In this document: in pieces, positions 8,337-15,188 of the stretch | Layout: every line of letters starts with the position of its first letter | Position numbering within the stretch: the first letter of the stretch is position 1 | NCBI GenBank assembly: GCA_023422555.1 | Contig: JAFAGQ010000202.1 | Location: 1 to 21,435, forward strand | Source: Pseudomonadota bacterium | Lineage (GTDB): Bacteria > Pseudomonadota > Gammaproteobacteria > Burkholderiales > Burkholderiaceae_B | Direction of reading: 5' to 3' | Length of the DNA stretch: 21,435 nt | Made by a program: the position numbers and the translations under genes | The notes under the pieces: generated by a model | What the model was told of the DNA's origin: nothing | Database searches by the model: none | What the model saw: only the letters and a program-made list of their open reading frames with translations

Positions 8337-8354
8337 TGATCTATTAATGGATCA
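8337..8354. promoter_or_regulatory. hipBA operator copy O2
   Basis: TGATCTATTAATGGATCA, 31 bp downstream of O1. It is embedded in a longer near-palindrome (8334-8357) with 8-bp arms ATATGATC/GATCATAT, an internal ATTAAT and only one mismatched pair, making it the most symmetrical copy. Confidence 0.55.
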
Positions 8355-8381
8355 TATTGCGATATATAGGCGTGACTTCTC

Positions 8382-8411
8382 TTGAATTGATCTATAAACA
8401 GGTCATATAAT
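8382..8411 (+). promoter_or_regulatory. hipBA promoter
   Basis: TTGAAT (8382-8387) and a perfect TATAAT (8406-8411) with an 18-base spacer. The predicted transcript would start near 8418, about 24 bases before the hipB start codon. The region is clearly AT-rich compared with its neighbours. Confidence 0.65.
8388..8405. promoter_or_regulatory. hipBA operator copy O3, filling the promoter spacer
   Basis: TGATCTATAAACAGGTCA occupies exactly the 18 bases between the -35 and -10 boxes, so a bound repressor would directly block RNA polymerase. Its first 16 bases are perfectly repeated in inverse at O4. Confidence 0.6.
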
Positions 8412-8418
8412 CCGTTTA

Positions 8419-8436
8419 TTACCTGTTTATAGATCA
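8419..8436. promoter_or_regulatory. hipBA operator copy O4, over the transcription start/leader
   Basis: TTACCTGTTTATAGATCA lies 31 bp downstream of O3. Bases 8421-8436 are the exact reverse complement of 8388-8403 (16 bp). It ends 5 bases before the hipB start codon. Confidence 0.6.
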
Positions 8437-8441
8437 TTCCT

Positions 8442-8780
8442 ATGCCAAAACCTGCCGCTCGAGCTTACACTCCCTACGCCAAAGACGCCTGCGCGCTTCT
8501 GGGAAGTCTTATCCGGGAAGCCCGTATTGATCGGCGCATGACAGTCGCCGAACTGGCCGAACGCACAGGCGTGTCCAGAGGACTGGTCAACCGGGCCGAG
8601 TCCGGCGATATGGGGTGCTCCATTGGCGTCGTTTTCGAAATGGCTGCACTGCTTGGCATTGAGTTATTCCAGCTTCAGCCACTGCCGCTACTGCGCGAAC
8701 TTCAACATTCACGGGCGAAACTGACGCTACTGCCAAAGTATGTTCGCAAGATCAATGAGGAGGTCAATGATGACTTCTAA
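8442..8780 (+). CDS. hipB: HipB-like XRE-family antitoxin/repressor
   Basis: A 112-residue DNA-binding protein. A Cro/CI (XRE) helix-turn-helix spans about residues 20-78, with recognisable LIREARIDRRMTVAELAERT and GVSRGLVNRAESGDM segments. In HipBA modules this protein neutralises the HipA kinase and represses the shared promoter; that role is inferred from the hipA partner directly downstream and the four operator-like repeats upstream. The coding end overlaps the hipA start by 11 bases. The residues after the HTH (about 79-112) would be the HipA-contacting tail. The ribosome site is weak (leader ATTCCT), which could limit antitoxin output. The start is chosen because it directly follows the promoter and leader. 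Confidence 0.85.
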   Translation: MPKPAARAYTPYAKDACALLGSLIREARIDRRMTVAELAERTGVSRGLVNRAESGDMGCSIGVVFEMAALLGIELFQLQPLPLLRELQHSRAKLTLLPKYVRKINEEVNDDF

Positions 8781-10050
8781 TTCTCGCGAGAAAGAGGCCT
8801 ATGTGTGGATCTGGCTGCCCGGAGAGACACAACCTCAGGTTGCCGGTGTTGTTACCAAGTGGCGACAAGGTCAATACGCGTTTAACTACAGTCGATCCTA
8901 TCTCGATAATCCTCTGGCGATTCCAATCTATTCGCCTGAACTTCCCTTGATCAAAGGGCGGATCCTGCCAACCCACAACCTGAATATGGCAAGCAGTTTG
9001 CGGGATGCCGCGCCGGATGTGTGGGGACGACGGGTTATTCTGAATCGTCTGACTGGCACGAAAGTTGAGAATGATCAGGCTAATGGGCTGGACGAAATTG
9101 ATTATTTTCTTGAATCAGGATCAGACCGAATCGGCGCACTGGATTTCCAGTCTTCTGCGACCCATTATGTGGCGCGGCAGAATGCCAATGCATCCATGGA
9201 AGAACTGCTCTGCGCCGCGCAGATGGTAGATGAAGGTCGCACGCTGACCAAAGGGCTGGACGAAGCACTACGGCATGGGACCTCATTGGGAGGTGCACGA
9301 CCCAAAGCCACGATCGAAGATGACAATCGCAAATATATTGCGAAATTCTCATCCTCAACCGATATTCATAACGTCGTTAAGTATGAATTCGTTTCCATGC
9401 GTCTGGCGAAGCGGGCCGGGCTGAACGTGGCCCCCGTTTCGCTTGTCTCTTCATTGAATAAAGATGTGTTATTGGTGGAGCGATTTGATCGCGTCAGAAC
9501 CGAAAAAGGCTGGATACGAAAAGCTATGGTCTCGGCTTTGACATTGTTCGAACTCGATGAGATGATGGCCCGATATGCCAGTTATGAGACCTTCACTCAA
9601 CAGATCCGTGAACGCTTCACCGATCCTGAGCAAACGCTTCATGAATTGTTTGGCCGTCTGGTCTTCAATATCCTCTGCGGCAATACTGACGATCATGCAA
9701 GAAATCATGGTGCGTTCTGGGATGGGCAAGCGATGACGCTGACCCCTGCCTATGATTTATGTCCTCAACCCAGAAAAGGACAGGAGGCCAGCCAGGCAAT
9801 GCTCATTCTTGGCAATAATAATCTGAGCCAGTTATCGCTTTGTCTTAAAGCGGCAGCCAATTTTCAGCTTTCAGAGTCGCAGGCAAGAGAGATCATTGAT
9901 GCACAGATCGATTCCATTGTGAACAATATGAAAGCAGTCGCAGATGAAGCAGGGCTGACGCCAGTTGACCGAGCCCGCATCGTCACAGACGCCTTCTTCA
10001 ATCCTTTTGCATTTGAAGGTTATTCCGGTCGGCCAAAGCTGATTGCCTGA
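8770..10050 (+). CDS. hipA: HipA-like serine/threonine kinase toxin
   Basis: A 426-residue protein with an N-terminal HipA N1-type subdomain (about 10-115: VWIWLPGE ... AGVVTKWRQGQYAFNYSRSYL) and a HipA-like kinase C-terminal domain (about 165-400). Kinase elements are visible: loop GTSLGGARPK (170-179), ATP-anchoring Lys192 in YIAKF, catalytic loop NTDDHARN (305-312) and metal-binding Asp329 in TPAYDL. Known HipA proteins phosphorylate glutamyl-tRNA synthetase or other tRNA synthetases and cause growth arrest or persistence; the target here is unknown. The motifs are intact, so the toxin is probably active. Two adjacent ATGs occur at 8767 and 8770; 8770 lies 6 bases after GAGGAGG (8757-8763) and is preferred. 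The strong site, next to the weak hipB site, is notable. The gene converges on the SDR gene with only 8 bases between. Confidence 0.9.
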   Translation: MTSNSREKEAYVWIWLPGETQPQVAGVVTKWRQGQYAFNYSRSYLDNPLAIPIYSPELPLIKGRILPTHNLNMASSLRDAAPDVWGRRVILNRLTGTKVENDQANGLDEIDYFLESGSDRIGALDFQSSATHYVARQNANASMEELLCAAQMVDEGRTLTKGLDEALRHGTSLGGARPKATIEDDNRKYIAKFSSSTDIHNVVKYEFVSMRLAKRAGLNVAPVSLVSSLNKDVLLVERFDRVRTEKGWIRKAMVSALTLFELDEMMARYASYETFTQQIRERFTDPEQTLHELFGRLVFNILCGNTDDHARNHGAFWDGQAMTLTPAYDLCPQPRKGQEASQAMLILGNNNLSQLSLCLKAAANFQLSESQAREIIDAQIDSIVNNMKAVADEAGLTPVDRARIVTDAFFNPFAFEGYSGRPKLIA

Positions 10051-10058
10051 CGTCGTCA

Positions 10059-10853
10059 TCAACATTTACCCGTCAAACCGCCGTCCACAACCAGTTCTGT
10101 CCCTGTAATGTAGGACGCGTGCTCTGATGCGAGAAACGCTATCGCATGGGCCACTTCCCAGGGTGTGCCCATTCTTTTCATTGGGACCTGGGCATCCCGC
10201 TTTCGCCGGATTTCATCCATGTCATTGGATGCAGAAAACGCCGCGCCGACATTTTTGCGGATTCTTGGCGTATCGATAAGCCCGGGGATAACGGTATTGG
10301 CCCGGATATTGCGGTCGGCATATTCGTGTGCAATCATCCTTGTCATCTGGATCAATGCCGCTTTCGTAACGCTATAGGCAAGATGAGGGTAGCCTATGTA
10401 TCGTATTCCTGCAATTGAAGCAACAGAAACGATCGTGCCGCCTCCTTGCTCAATCATGCCCGGTATCAGCATTTTCGATAGCGACAGAAGGCTCTCAACA
10501 TTCGTCCGCTGGATACGCTGCAGATCCGCAACCTCGGTTTCAGAGACTCCGCCCATCTTCCCGATGCCTGCATTGGCAATCAAGGTTGTGATAGGTCCGA
10601 AACTGTCGGTGGCGGTCTTCAATGCACGTTTCATGTCCTGCGTATCGGTGATGTCTCCTTGTACTGGCAGGCATATTCCTCCCCGGCTCTCGATTTCCTG
10701 TGCTGTTTCATTTGCGGCGTCTGCATGGAAGTCCAGTGCAATTACCTTCGCACCGGAACCTGCCAACACGACGGATGTTGCTTTTCCGATGCTCCAGCCC
10801 GGACCGCTGCTGCCTGCGCCGGCAACCAGAACGACCTGCTCAGCGTCACGCAT
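10059..10853 (-). CDS. Short-chain dehydrogenase/reductase (SDR)
   Basis: A 264-residue classical SDR that should interconvert a hydroxyl and a carbonyl using NAD(P). The nucleotide loop is GAGSSGPGWSIGKA (12-25), the longer variant of TGxxxGxG found in one SDR subgroup. Asp41 ends beta-2, which favours NAD(H). NAG is at 94-96. The catalytic set is Asn118, Ser146, Tyr160 and Lys164 (YSVTK). The C-terminus YITGTELVVDGG is canonical. The frame stays open upstream to 10979, but that part lies in the citryl-CoA lyase-like gene. The start at 10853 has an AAGGA site and overlaps the upstream stop by 8 bases, implying translational coupling. It is the last gene of the Bug/ligase/lyase operon and probably oxidises or reduces a pathway intermediate. 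Confidence 0.9.
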   Translation of the reverse strand: MRDAEQVVLVAGAGSSGPGWSIGKATSVVLAGSGAKVIALDFHADAANETAQEIESRGGICLPVQGDITDTQDMKRALKTATDSFGPITTLIANAGIGKMGGVSETEVADLQRIQRTNVESLLSLSKMLIPGMIEQGGGTIVSVASIAGIRYIGYPHLAYSVTKAALIQMTRMIAHEYADRNIRANTVIPGLIDTPRIRKNVGAAFSASNDMDEIRRKRDAQVPMKRMGTPWEVAHAIAFLASEHASYITGTELVVDGGLTGKC

Positions 10854-11616
10854 TGTCGGTGTCCTTTTTCTGATAAGGGATCGCCTGATCAATGGTGTCC
10901 CAAATGAATCTGCCTGACGGTATCGTCTGTTCTTCTCCGATATGCGCGACCAGTCCTGCGGCTCGTGAGATGACTGCAAATCCGCGCATCAGTCTTGAAG
11001 GAACGCCAATCGCACCCAGCAGTGCCGCAACGGCGCCGGTGGCATTAATTGTTATATGTCGCTCATAGACCTGATCAACAGCAGCACTCAGTAACTTCAG
11101 GGCATCCAGGTGCTTTCTGTCCAGCTCGGATTCGCTGTCAGCCAGCTGCAGAAGTTTAATGGATCTGGGATCATCGGGTTTGTGTAAATGATGACCAAAG
11201 CCAGGCAAATGCAGCTTGCCTTTTCTGTATCGGCTGGCGATTTCAGTCGCGGTCTGTTGCTGATTGTCAGATGCAATAATTTCATCCAGTAGCGCCGAGC
11301 AGTTTTCCATGGTACCGACAAACTGACTGCCAACGGCCAGCAGGCCCGAGGCAACTGCACCCTGAAGGTTTTCGGGGGCGCTCATGTAGATCAGTCGGGT
11401 TGCGATGGCGCTGGGAGTCAGACCGTGTTCCATCAGGGTCACGAGCACAGCGTCTACAATCCTGGTATCCACTGGGCGGGGTTTTCTGCCCATGATCTGC
11501 AGAAACATGACATCAGTGAAGGTTGCTTCGCCGATCAGGTCGTTGACCAGATCCTTGTCTCGATAGTTCATACCGGTCAGGGTATGTGCACATAGCTCTG
11601 TAGTCGGTTTTGTCAT
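10846..11616 (-). CDS. Citryl-CoA lyase-like protein (citrate synthase/ATP-citrate lyase C-terminal fold)
   Basis: A 256-residue protein containing only the lyase/synthase core, much shorter than citrate synthase (about 430). By-eye alignment to the citryl-CoA lyase part of ATP-citrate lyase places His64 (LMEHGLTPSA) and His142 (GFGHHLHKPDDPR) at two catalytic positions. Phe99 stands where citrate synthase has its HGG histidine, as in the lyase branch. The third catalytic residue, Asp in NVDG, is replaced by Thr193 in NATGAVAALL. It probably cleaves or condenses a 2-hydroxyacyl-CoA of the citryl/citramalyl type, but the missing Asp leaves the chemistry uncertain. The start has AAGGA about 5 bases upstream and lies 12 bases after the ligase stop. 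The neighbouring CoA ligase could supply its thioester substrate. Confidence 0.75.
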   Translation of the reverse strand: MTKPTTELCAHTLTGMNYRDKDLVNDLIGEATFTDVMFLQIMGRKPRPVDTRIVDAVLVTLMEHGLTPSAIATRLIYMSAPENLQGAVASGLLAVGSQFVGTMENCSALLDEIIASDNQQQTATEIASRYRKGKLHLPGFGHHLHKPDDPRSIKLLQLADSESELDRKHLDALKLLSAAVDQVYERHITINATGAVAALLGAIGVPSRLMRGFAVISRAAGLVAHIGEEQTIPSGRFIWDTIDQAIPYQKKDTDNA

Positions 11617-11628
11617 GGTTTGTCCTTT

Positions 11629-13143
11629 TTACAATTGTGATGTCACGGTCGCGTCGGATGCGTCTGACAGAATCTGTTCCTGAATGGTTTTTTTAAGCAC
11701 CTTTCCTACCGGAGATCGTGGCAGGTTCTGGAAGAAATAGATGTGTTTCGGTGTGTGGACCGGACCGAGTTTCTCGCGGGCGAAGGCCTGGAGTTCCTGT
11801 GCCGTCGCTGTACATGAGGCGCGCAGCTGTACCGCCGCGTTTACAGATTCTCCCCATTTTTCATCTGTCATACCAAACACGGCAACCTCGTGTACGGCAG
11901 GGTGTTGTGACAATGCGTTTTCCACGTCTATCGGATACACATTGAAGCCGCCGGTGATAATGACATCGCGAATCCTGTCCTTGATGAAAATAAAGCCCTT
12001 GTCATCCATGTAGCCGACATCACCCGTGTGAAGCCAGCCGTCCGTGATGGTTTCGGTGGTCTTCTCAGGCAGCTGCCAGTATCCCGTCATCACCAGATCG
12101 CCGCGGATCAATATCTCGCCGGCCTCACCTTGTGGCAATGGATTCATTTCCTTATCCACAATTGCAATATCGGTCAGCCAGCTGGCGCGTCCCACCGAGG
12201 CACGGTATTGTGCTTGCGCAAGTTCCTGCGGGCCAATCAGCGTGGCAATTTGCGGGGCTTCCGTCTGGCCGTAGGTTGTAGCAAGGACATCGCCAAAAAA
12301 GGACTGTGCAGCAGAAATTTTTTCAGATGGCATGCCTGCGCCGCCGTAGATCAAAAGGCGCAACGAAGGGAAGTCTTCGGCGCCTGAGCTTGCCGCCGCC
12401 ATCAGTTTATAGATCAGGGTAGGGGGCATGAAAGTCATGGTGCCACGCTGTTCCCTGAATGCATGCAGAATATCGTTTGCGTCTGACGTAGCGGACAATA
12501 CCAGACAACCACCCTGGGCCAGTAATGGCAGCACATAAGTTCCCGTGCCATGGCTGATTGGTGCGCAGATCACGAACCTGTCTGCCTCGGTAATTTGCCA
12601 GCCGTGAATTTGATTAATGATGACTGCGCGCCATGCGCGGTAGGGTTGCATGACCCCTTTGGGCATCCCGGTCGTACCGCCGGTAAATTTGATCGCCTGA
12701 ATGTCATCCGCACTGAAAGCATGGCTCACCGGCGTCTGCCCCCGATACTGTGCTATCAATGATTCCGTTTCATCCAGATTGATGAGTCGCGCATCTGACA
12801 GTTCCTGAGTGACGCCGGCGCCATGCTCATCCTGAAAGATGATTGACGGTTTGATGACATCTGTGATCCTCTTTATTTCAGAGGCGGTGCTGCGATAATT
12901 CAGCGGCACCCAAACCTTGCCTGCAGCCATGATGGCAAGCATCGTGACGACATAAGAGACAGCGTTGCCGGCGCAAAGGCCGATTCTTGAGCCAGCCTCG
13001 CTGTCCAGTTGCTGGATGGCGCATGCAAGCGCCTTTACCCGTTCAGCAAGTGCCGCATAGGTGACCGTGACATCGCGGGATTCTATGGCAATTCTTTCGG
13101 GGTAGCGCGTTGCGGCTCGGTAGAAAAAATCAATTGGGTACAT
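11629..13143 (-). CDS. AMP-forming acyl-CoA synthetase/ligase
   Basis: A 504-residue class I adenylate-forming enzyme (ANL superfamily) that activates a carboxylic acid to its acyl-AMP and then CoA thioester. Motifs in order: P-loop TGGTTGMPKG (154-163), the aromatic/acid-binding region around PISHGTGTY (195-203), GGAGMPS (267-273), ATTYGQTE (288-295), TGD (373-375), hinge region KDRIRDVIITGGFNVYP (388-404), and the C-terminal catalytic Lys481 in SPVGKVLKK. All are intact. The N-terminus MYPIDFFYRAATRYPERIAI is typical of the medium-chain/aryl acid group; the actual acid is unknown. The start has GAAGGTGA upstream, and the gene begins 16 bases after the Bug gene stop, so it is in the same transcription unit. 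Confidence 0.92.
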   Translation of the reverse strand: MYPIDFFYRAATRYPERIAIESRDVTVTYAALAERVKALACAIQQLDSEAGSRIGLCAGNAVSYVVTMLAIMAAGKVWVPLNYRSTASEIKRITDVIKPSIIFQDEHGAGVTQELSDARLINLDETESLIAQYRGQTPVSHAFSADDIQAIKFTGGTTGMPKGVMQPYRAWRAVIINQIHGWQITEADRFVICAPISHGTGTYVLPLLAQGGCLVLSATSDANDILHAFREQRGTMTFMPPTLIYKLMAAASSGAEDFPSLRLLIYGGAGMPSEKISAAQSFFGDVLATTYGQTEAPQIATLIGPQELAQAQYRASVGRASWLTDIAIVDKEMNPLPQGEAGEILIRGDLVMTGYWQLPEKTTETITDGWLHTGDVGYMDDKGFIFIKDRIRDVIITGGFNVYPIDVENALSQHPAVHEVAVFGMTDEKWGESVNAAVQLRASCTATAQELQAFAREKLGPVHTPKHIYFFQNLPRSPVGKVLKKTIQEQILSDASDATVTSQL

Positions 13144-13159
13144 CTTTGTTTCACCTTCT

Positions 13160-14134
13160 TCAATTGGCGCTCAGATTGGCTTCGCGCACTACTTTTTCCC
13201 ATCTGCTTATTTCATCCTGAGTAAATTTGTCCAGATATTGGGGCGTGTTGTCTTCGGTTGTCGGGTTGAAGCCATTTTTGGCAAAAGCTTCTTTGACTTC
13301 AGGCGAATCGATGACCTTGTTCAATGCCTTGTTCAGTTTGCTGACGATAGCGTCATCGGTACCTTTGGGAGCGACGATTGAAAACCAGGAACTGACCAGG
13401 AAATGGTCGATGCCCTTTTCCTTGAACGTAGGAACATCGGGCAGCGCGGGATCGCGCTTTTCTGTGGTGACGGCCAGCGGTGTCAGACTGCCTGCCTTGA
13501 TCCTGCCGACAGATGAAGGTATGTTATCGAACATGGAGTCGACCTGGGCGCCAAGCAGATCATTGACGGCGGGCCCACTGCCTTTGTAAGGAATATGCAG
13601 AATTTTGGTGTCGGTGAGTACTTTGAATAATTCACATGACATATGGATGGAGGAACCAATACCTGACGATGCGCAGGTCAGCTTTCCTGGATTCTGCTTC
13701 GCGTAGGAGACGTATTCATCGACAGACTTGATGTTCGTCTTTGGGTTGACGACCAGGACATTGCCGATGGAGGCGATAAAACCGACACTGCGAAAACCCT
13801 TGAGATAGTCGTAGTTGAGTTTCTTGTATAGCGACCGGTTGATCGTGTTTGCAATACTTCCGACCAGCAGGGTATAGCCGTCATTTTTTGCGCGGGCAAC
13901 ATACTCGGTTCCAATATTGCTGTTGGCGCCGGGTTTGTTTTCTACCACAAAGGTTTGACCCAGTTCGCTGGACAGTCCTTTTGCGACCAGCCTTGCCAGG
14001 ATGTCGGTCGCGCCACCAGCGGAATAGCCGACGACCAGGCTGACGGGTCTGCTCGGGTATTCATCTGCCATGGCCGCATTGCAAGCAAGCAGTGCAATGG
14101 AAAGCGTAGTTACTCTGAAAAATGCTGTTTTCAT
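13160..14134 (-). CDS. Bug-family periplasmic solute-binding protein (tripartite tricarboxylate transporter receptor family)
   Basis: A 324-residue periplasmic receptor of the Bug/TctC family, which binds small carboxylates (citrate, glutamate, aromatic acids and others). A signal peptide is present: MKTAFFR, a hydrophobic core, cleavage after AMA (residue 23, before DEYPSRP). The family landmarks are YPSRPVSLVVGYSAGGATDILARLVA near the mature N-terminus, VENKPGANSNIGTEYVARAKNDGYTL, the IPYKGSGPAVNDLLGAQVD region, and VPTFKEKG. A longer frame reaches 14209, but 14134 has GGAGA 4-5 bases upstream and yields the signal peptide. It is the first gene of the catabolic operon. No TctA/TctB membrane subunits are nearby, so it is an orphan receptor, as is usual for Bug proteins; it may use a distant transporter or act as a sensor. 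Confidence 0.93.
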   Translation of the reverse strand: MKTAFFRVTTLSIALLACNAAMADEYPSRPVSLVVGYSAGGATDILARLVAKGLSSELGQTFVVENKPGANSNIGTEYVARAKNDGYTLLVGSIANTINRSLYKKLNYDYLKGFRSVGFIASIGNVLVVNPKTNIKSVDEYVSYAKQNPGKLTCASSGIGSSIHMSCELFKVLTDTKILHIPYKGSGPAVNDLLGAQVDSMFDNIPSSVGRIKAGSLTPLAVTTEKRDPALPDVPTFKEKGIDHFLVSSWFSIVAPKGTDDAIVSKLNKALNKVIDSPEVKEAFAKNGFNPTTEDNTPQYLDKFTQDEISRWEKVVREANLSAN

Positions 14135-14253
14135 ATTGTCTCCAGTCTTGTGTTGTGAATCATCCGTTGTATATCGTGAGTTATTTTTTGCGCTGAATTC
14201 AGTTGTCATGCGAGTGAATTCTAGTCAGGTCGCAGGCTATGGCAAAATGTATT

Positions 14254-14270
14254 TGTCCAACATTTGGACA
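14254..14270. promoter_or_regulatory. Operator-like palindrome in front of the IclR-type regulator gene
   Basis: TGTCCAA, spacer CAT, TTGGACA: a perfect 7-bp inverted repeat ending 12 bases before the regulator start codon, in the divergent region shared with the catabolic operon. Probable autoregulatory or shared binding site for the IclR protein. Family sites are typically palindromes of this length; occupancy is inferred. Confidence 0.5.
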
Positions 14271-14282
14271 CATGGAGGAGTG

Positions 14283-15041
14283 ATGAAATATAAAGACGAG
14301 CCGAAAACGTTGGTGCGTGGGCTGACTATTCTTCAAGCGTTGAGCCGCGCTGGGCCATCCGGACTTAAGATTGCTGAAATCGCAGTGAAGGCCGGAATCG
14401 CGCGCCCTAGCGTGTACCGTTTTGTCAGCGTTCTGCTTAATCACGGTTATATTTCAGAAGACGGCAAATCAGGCCGATACATTTACAATCCTGAAAAATG
14501 GCGGAACTTGTCAGAGGTCGGTTATGAACTCGATGAACTGAGGGATGTGCTTATAAAAATCAGCGAGAAGACAGGTGATTCCTCGTTTCTGATCCGGCAG
14601 GATAATGCCGACTCCCTCTGCATTCATCGGGAAATTGGTTCGTATCCGCTGCAGGTATTGTCCATTCAGATCAATCACAAGCAGCCAATGGGCGTGGGCG
14701 CCGCAGGCCTGGCCCTGCTTTCCCATCTGGCCGAAGACGAGCGGGAACGCATCCTTGCAGAAAATGCGCAGCAGCTGCATCGATTTGGTGGAATTACCGT
14801 GAATAAATTGAAGTTATTAATCAAGGGGACAAGAGAGCGCGGCTGGTCTGTTGTGGGCAATGCCGCGGTTCAAGGAGTGCTTGGCGTGGGGGTGGCCATC
14901 GCTGATAACCAGGGGTGTCCGCGTTACGCAATCAGCGTGTCGTCTGTGGAGGCCCGCTTTACCCGAGCGCGACAGAAGGCTGTGATTGGCATTATCAAAA
15001 CCGAAATAGGCAGACTCAATCATTATCATTGTCTGGAGTGA
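14283..15041 (+). CDS. IclR-family transcriptional regulator
   Basis: A 252-residue regulator with an N-terminal winged helix-turn-helix (about 8-75: TLVRGLTILQAL, LKIAEIAVKAGIARPSVYRFVSVLLNHGYI, then the wing GRYIYNP) and a C-terminal IclR effector-binding GAF-like domain (about 80-250, including LPLIQ-type segments such as QPMGVGAAGLALLSHL and GWSVVGNAAVQGVLGVGVAI). The frame is open from 14070, but the family N-terminus and the GGAGG site at 14274-14278 select 14283. It is divergent from the Bug-ligase-lyase-SDR operon, the classic layout for a local regulator that responds to a pathway substrate or product. The palindrome at 14254-14270 is its likely site. Confidence 0.9.
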   Translation: MKYKDEPKTLVRGLTILQALSRAGPSGLKIAEIAVKAGIARPSVYRFVSVLLNHGYISEDGKSGRYIYNPEKWRNLSEVGYELDELRDVLIKISEKTGDSSFLIRQDNADSLCIHREIGSYPLQVLSIQINHKQPMGVGAAGLALLSHLAEDERERILAENAQQLHRFGGITVNKLKLLIKGTRERGWSVVGNAAVQGVLGVGVAIADNQGCPRYAISVSSVEARFTRARQKAVIGIIKTEIGRLNHYHCLE

Positions 15042-15129
15042 AGAAATTGACCATTTGCGCAACGTCTTTTTCCCGACCGCAATACACCGCCACCCCCCGC
15101 AGCAGGACCACATTTTTTTGCCAGTCCGT

Positions 15130-15135
15130 TAGAAT
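15130..15135 (+). promoter_or_regulatory. Possible -10 element for the CMD/AhpD gene pair
   Basis: TAGAAT, 5 of 6 to the sigma-70 consensus, lies 54 bases before the first gene. No good -35 is visible at 16-18 bases, only a T-rich run (15113-15119). Weak call. Confidence 0.25.
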
Positions 15136-15140
15136 GTTCG

Positions 15141-15156
15141 GATGACACATGTCATC
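15141..15156. promoter_or_regulatory. Operator-like inverted repeat upstream of the CMD/AhpD gene pair
   Basis: GATGACA, spacer CA, TGTCATC: perfect 7-bp arms, at the expected transcription start and 32 bases before the first start codon. Probably a regulator binding site; the regulator is unknown. Confidence 0.4.
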
Positions 15157-15188
15157 ATTATGAAGAGCAACAAGCGAAAGGAAATATC

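Noticed and set aside
8306..8436. Insertion-sequence ends or attachment site before hipB
   Set aside because: No transposase, integrase or target duplication is present; the repeats fit operators around a promoter better.
10396..10917. 173-codon + strand open frame opposite the SDR gene
   Set aside because: The - strand SDR has the full catalytic set; the + frame has no motifs.
15113..15119. T run as the tail of a rho-independent terminator after the IclR gene
   Set aside because: No stable GC-rich stem directly precedes it.
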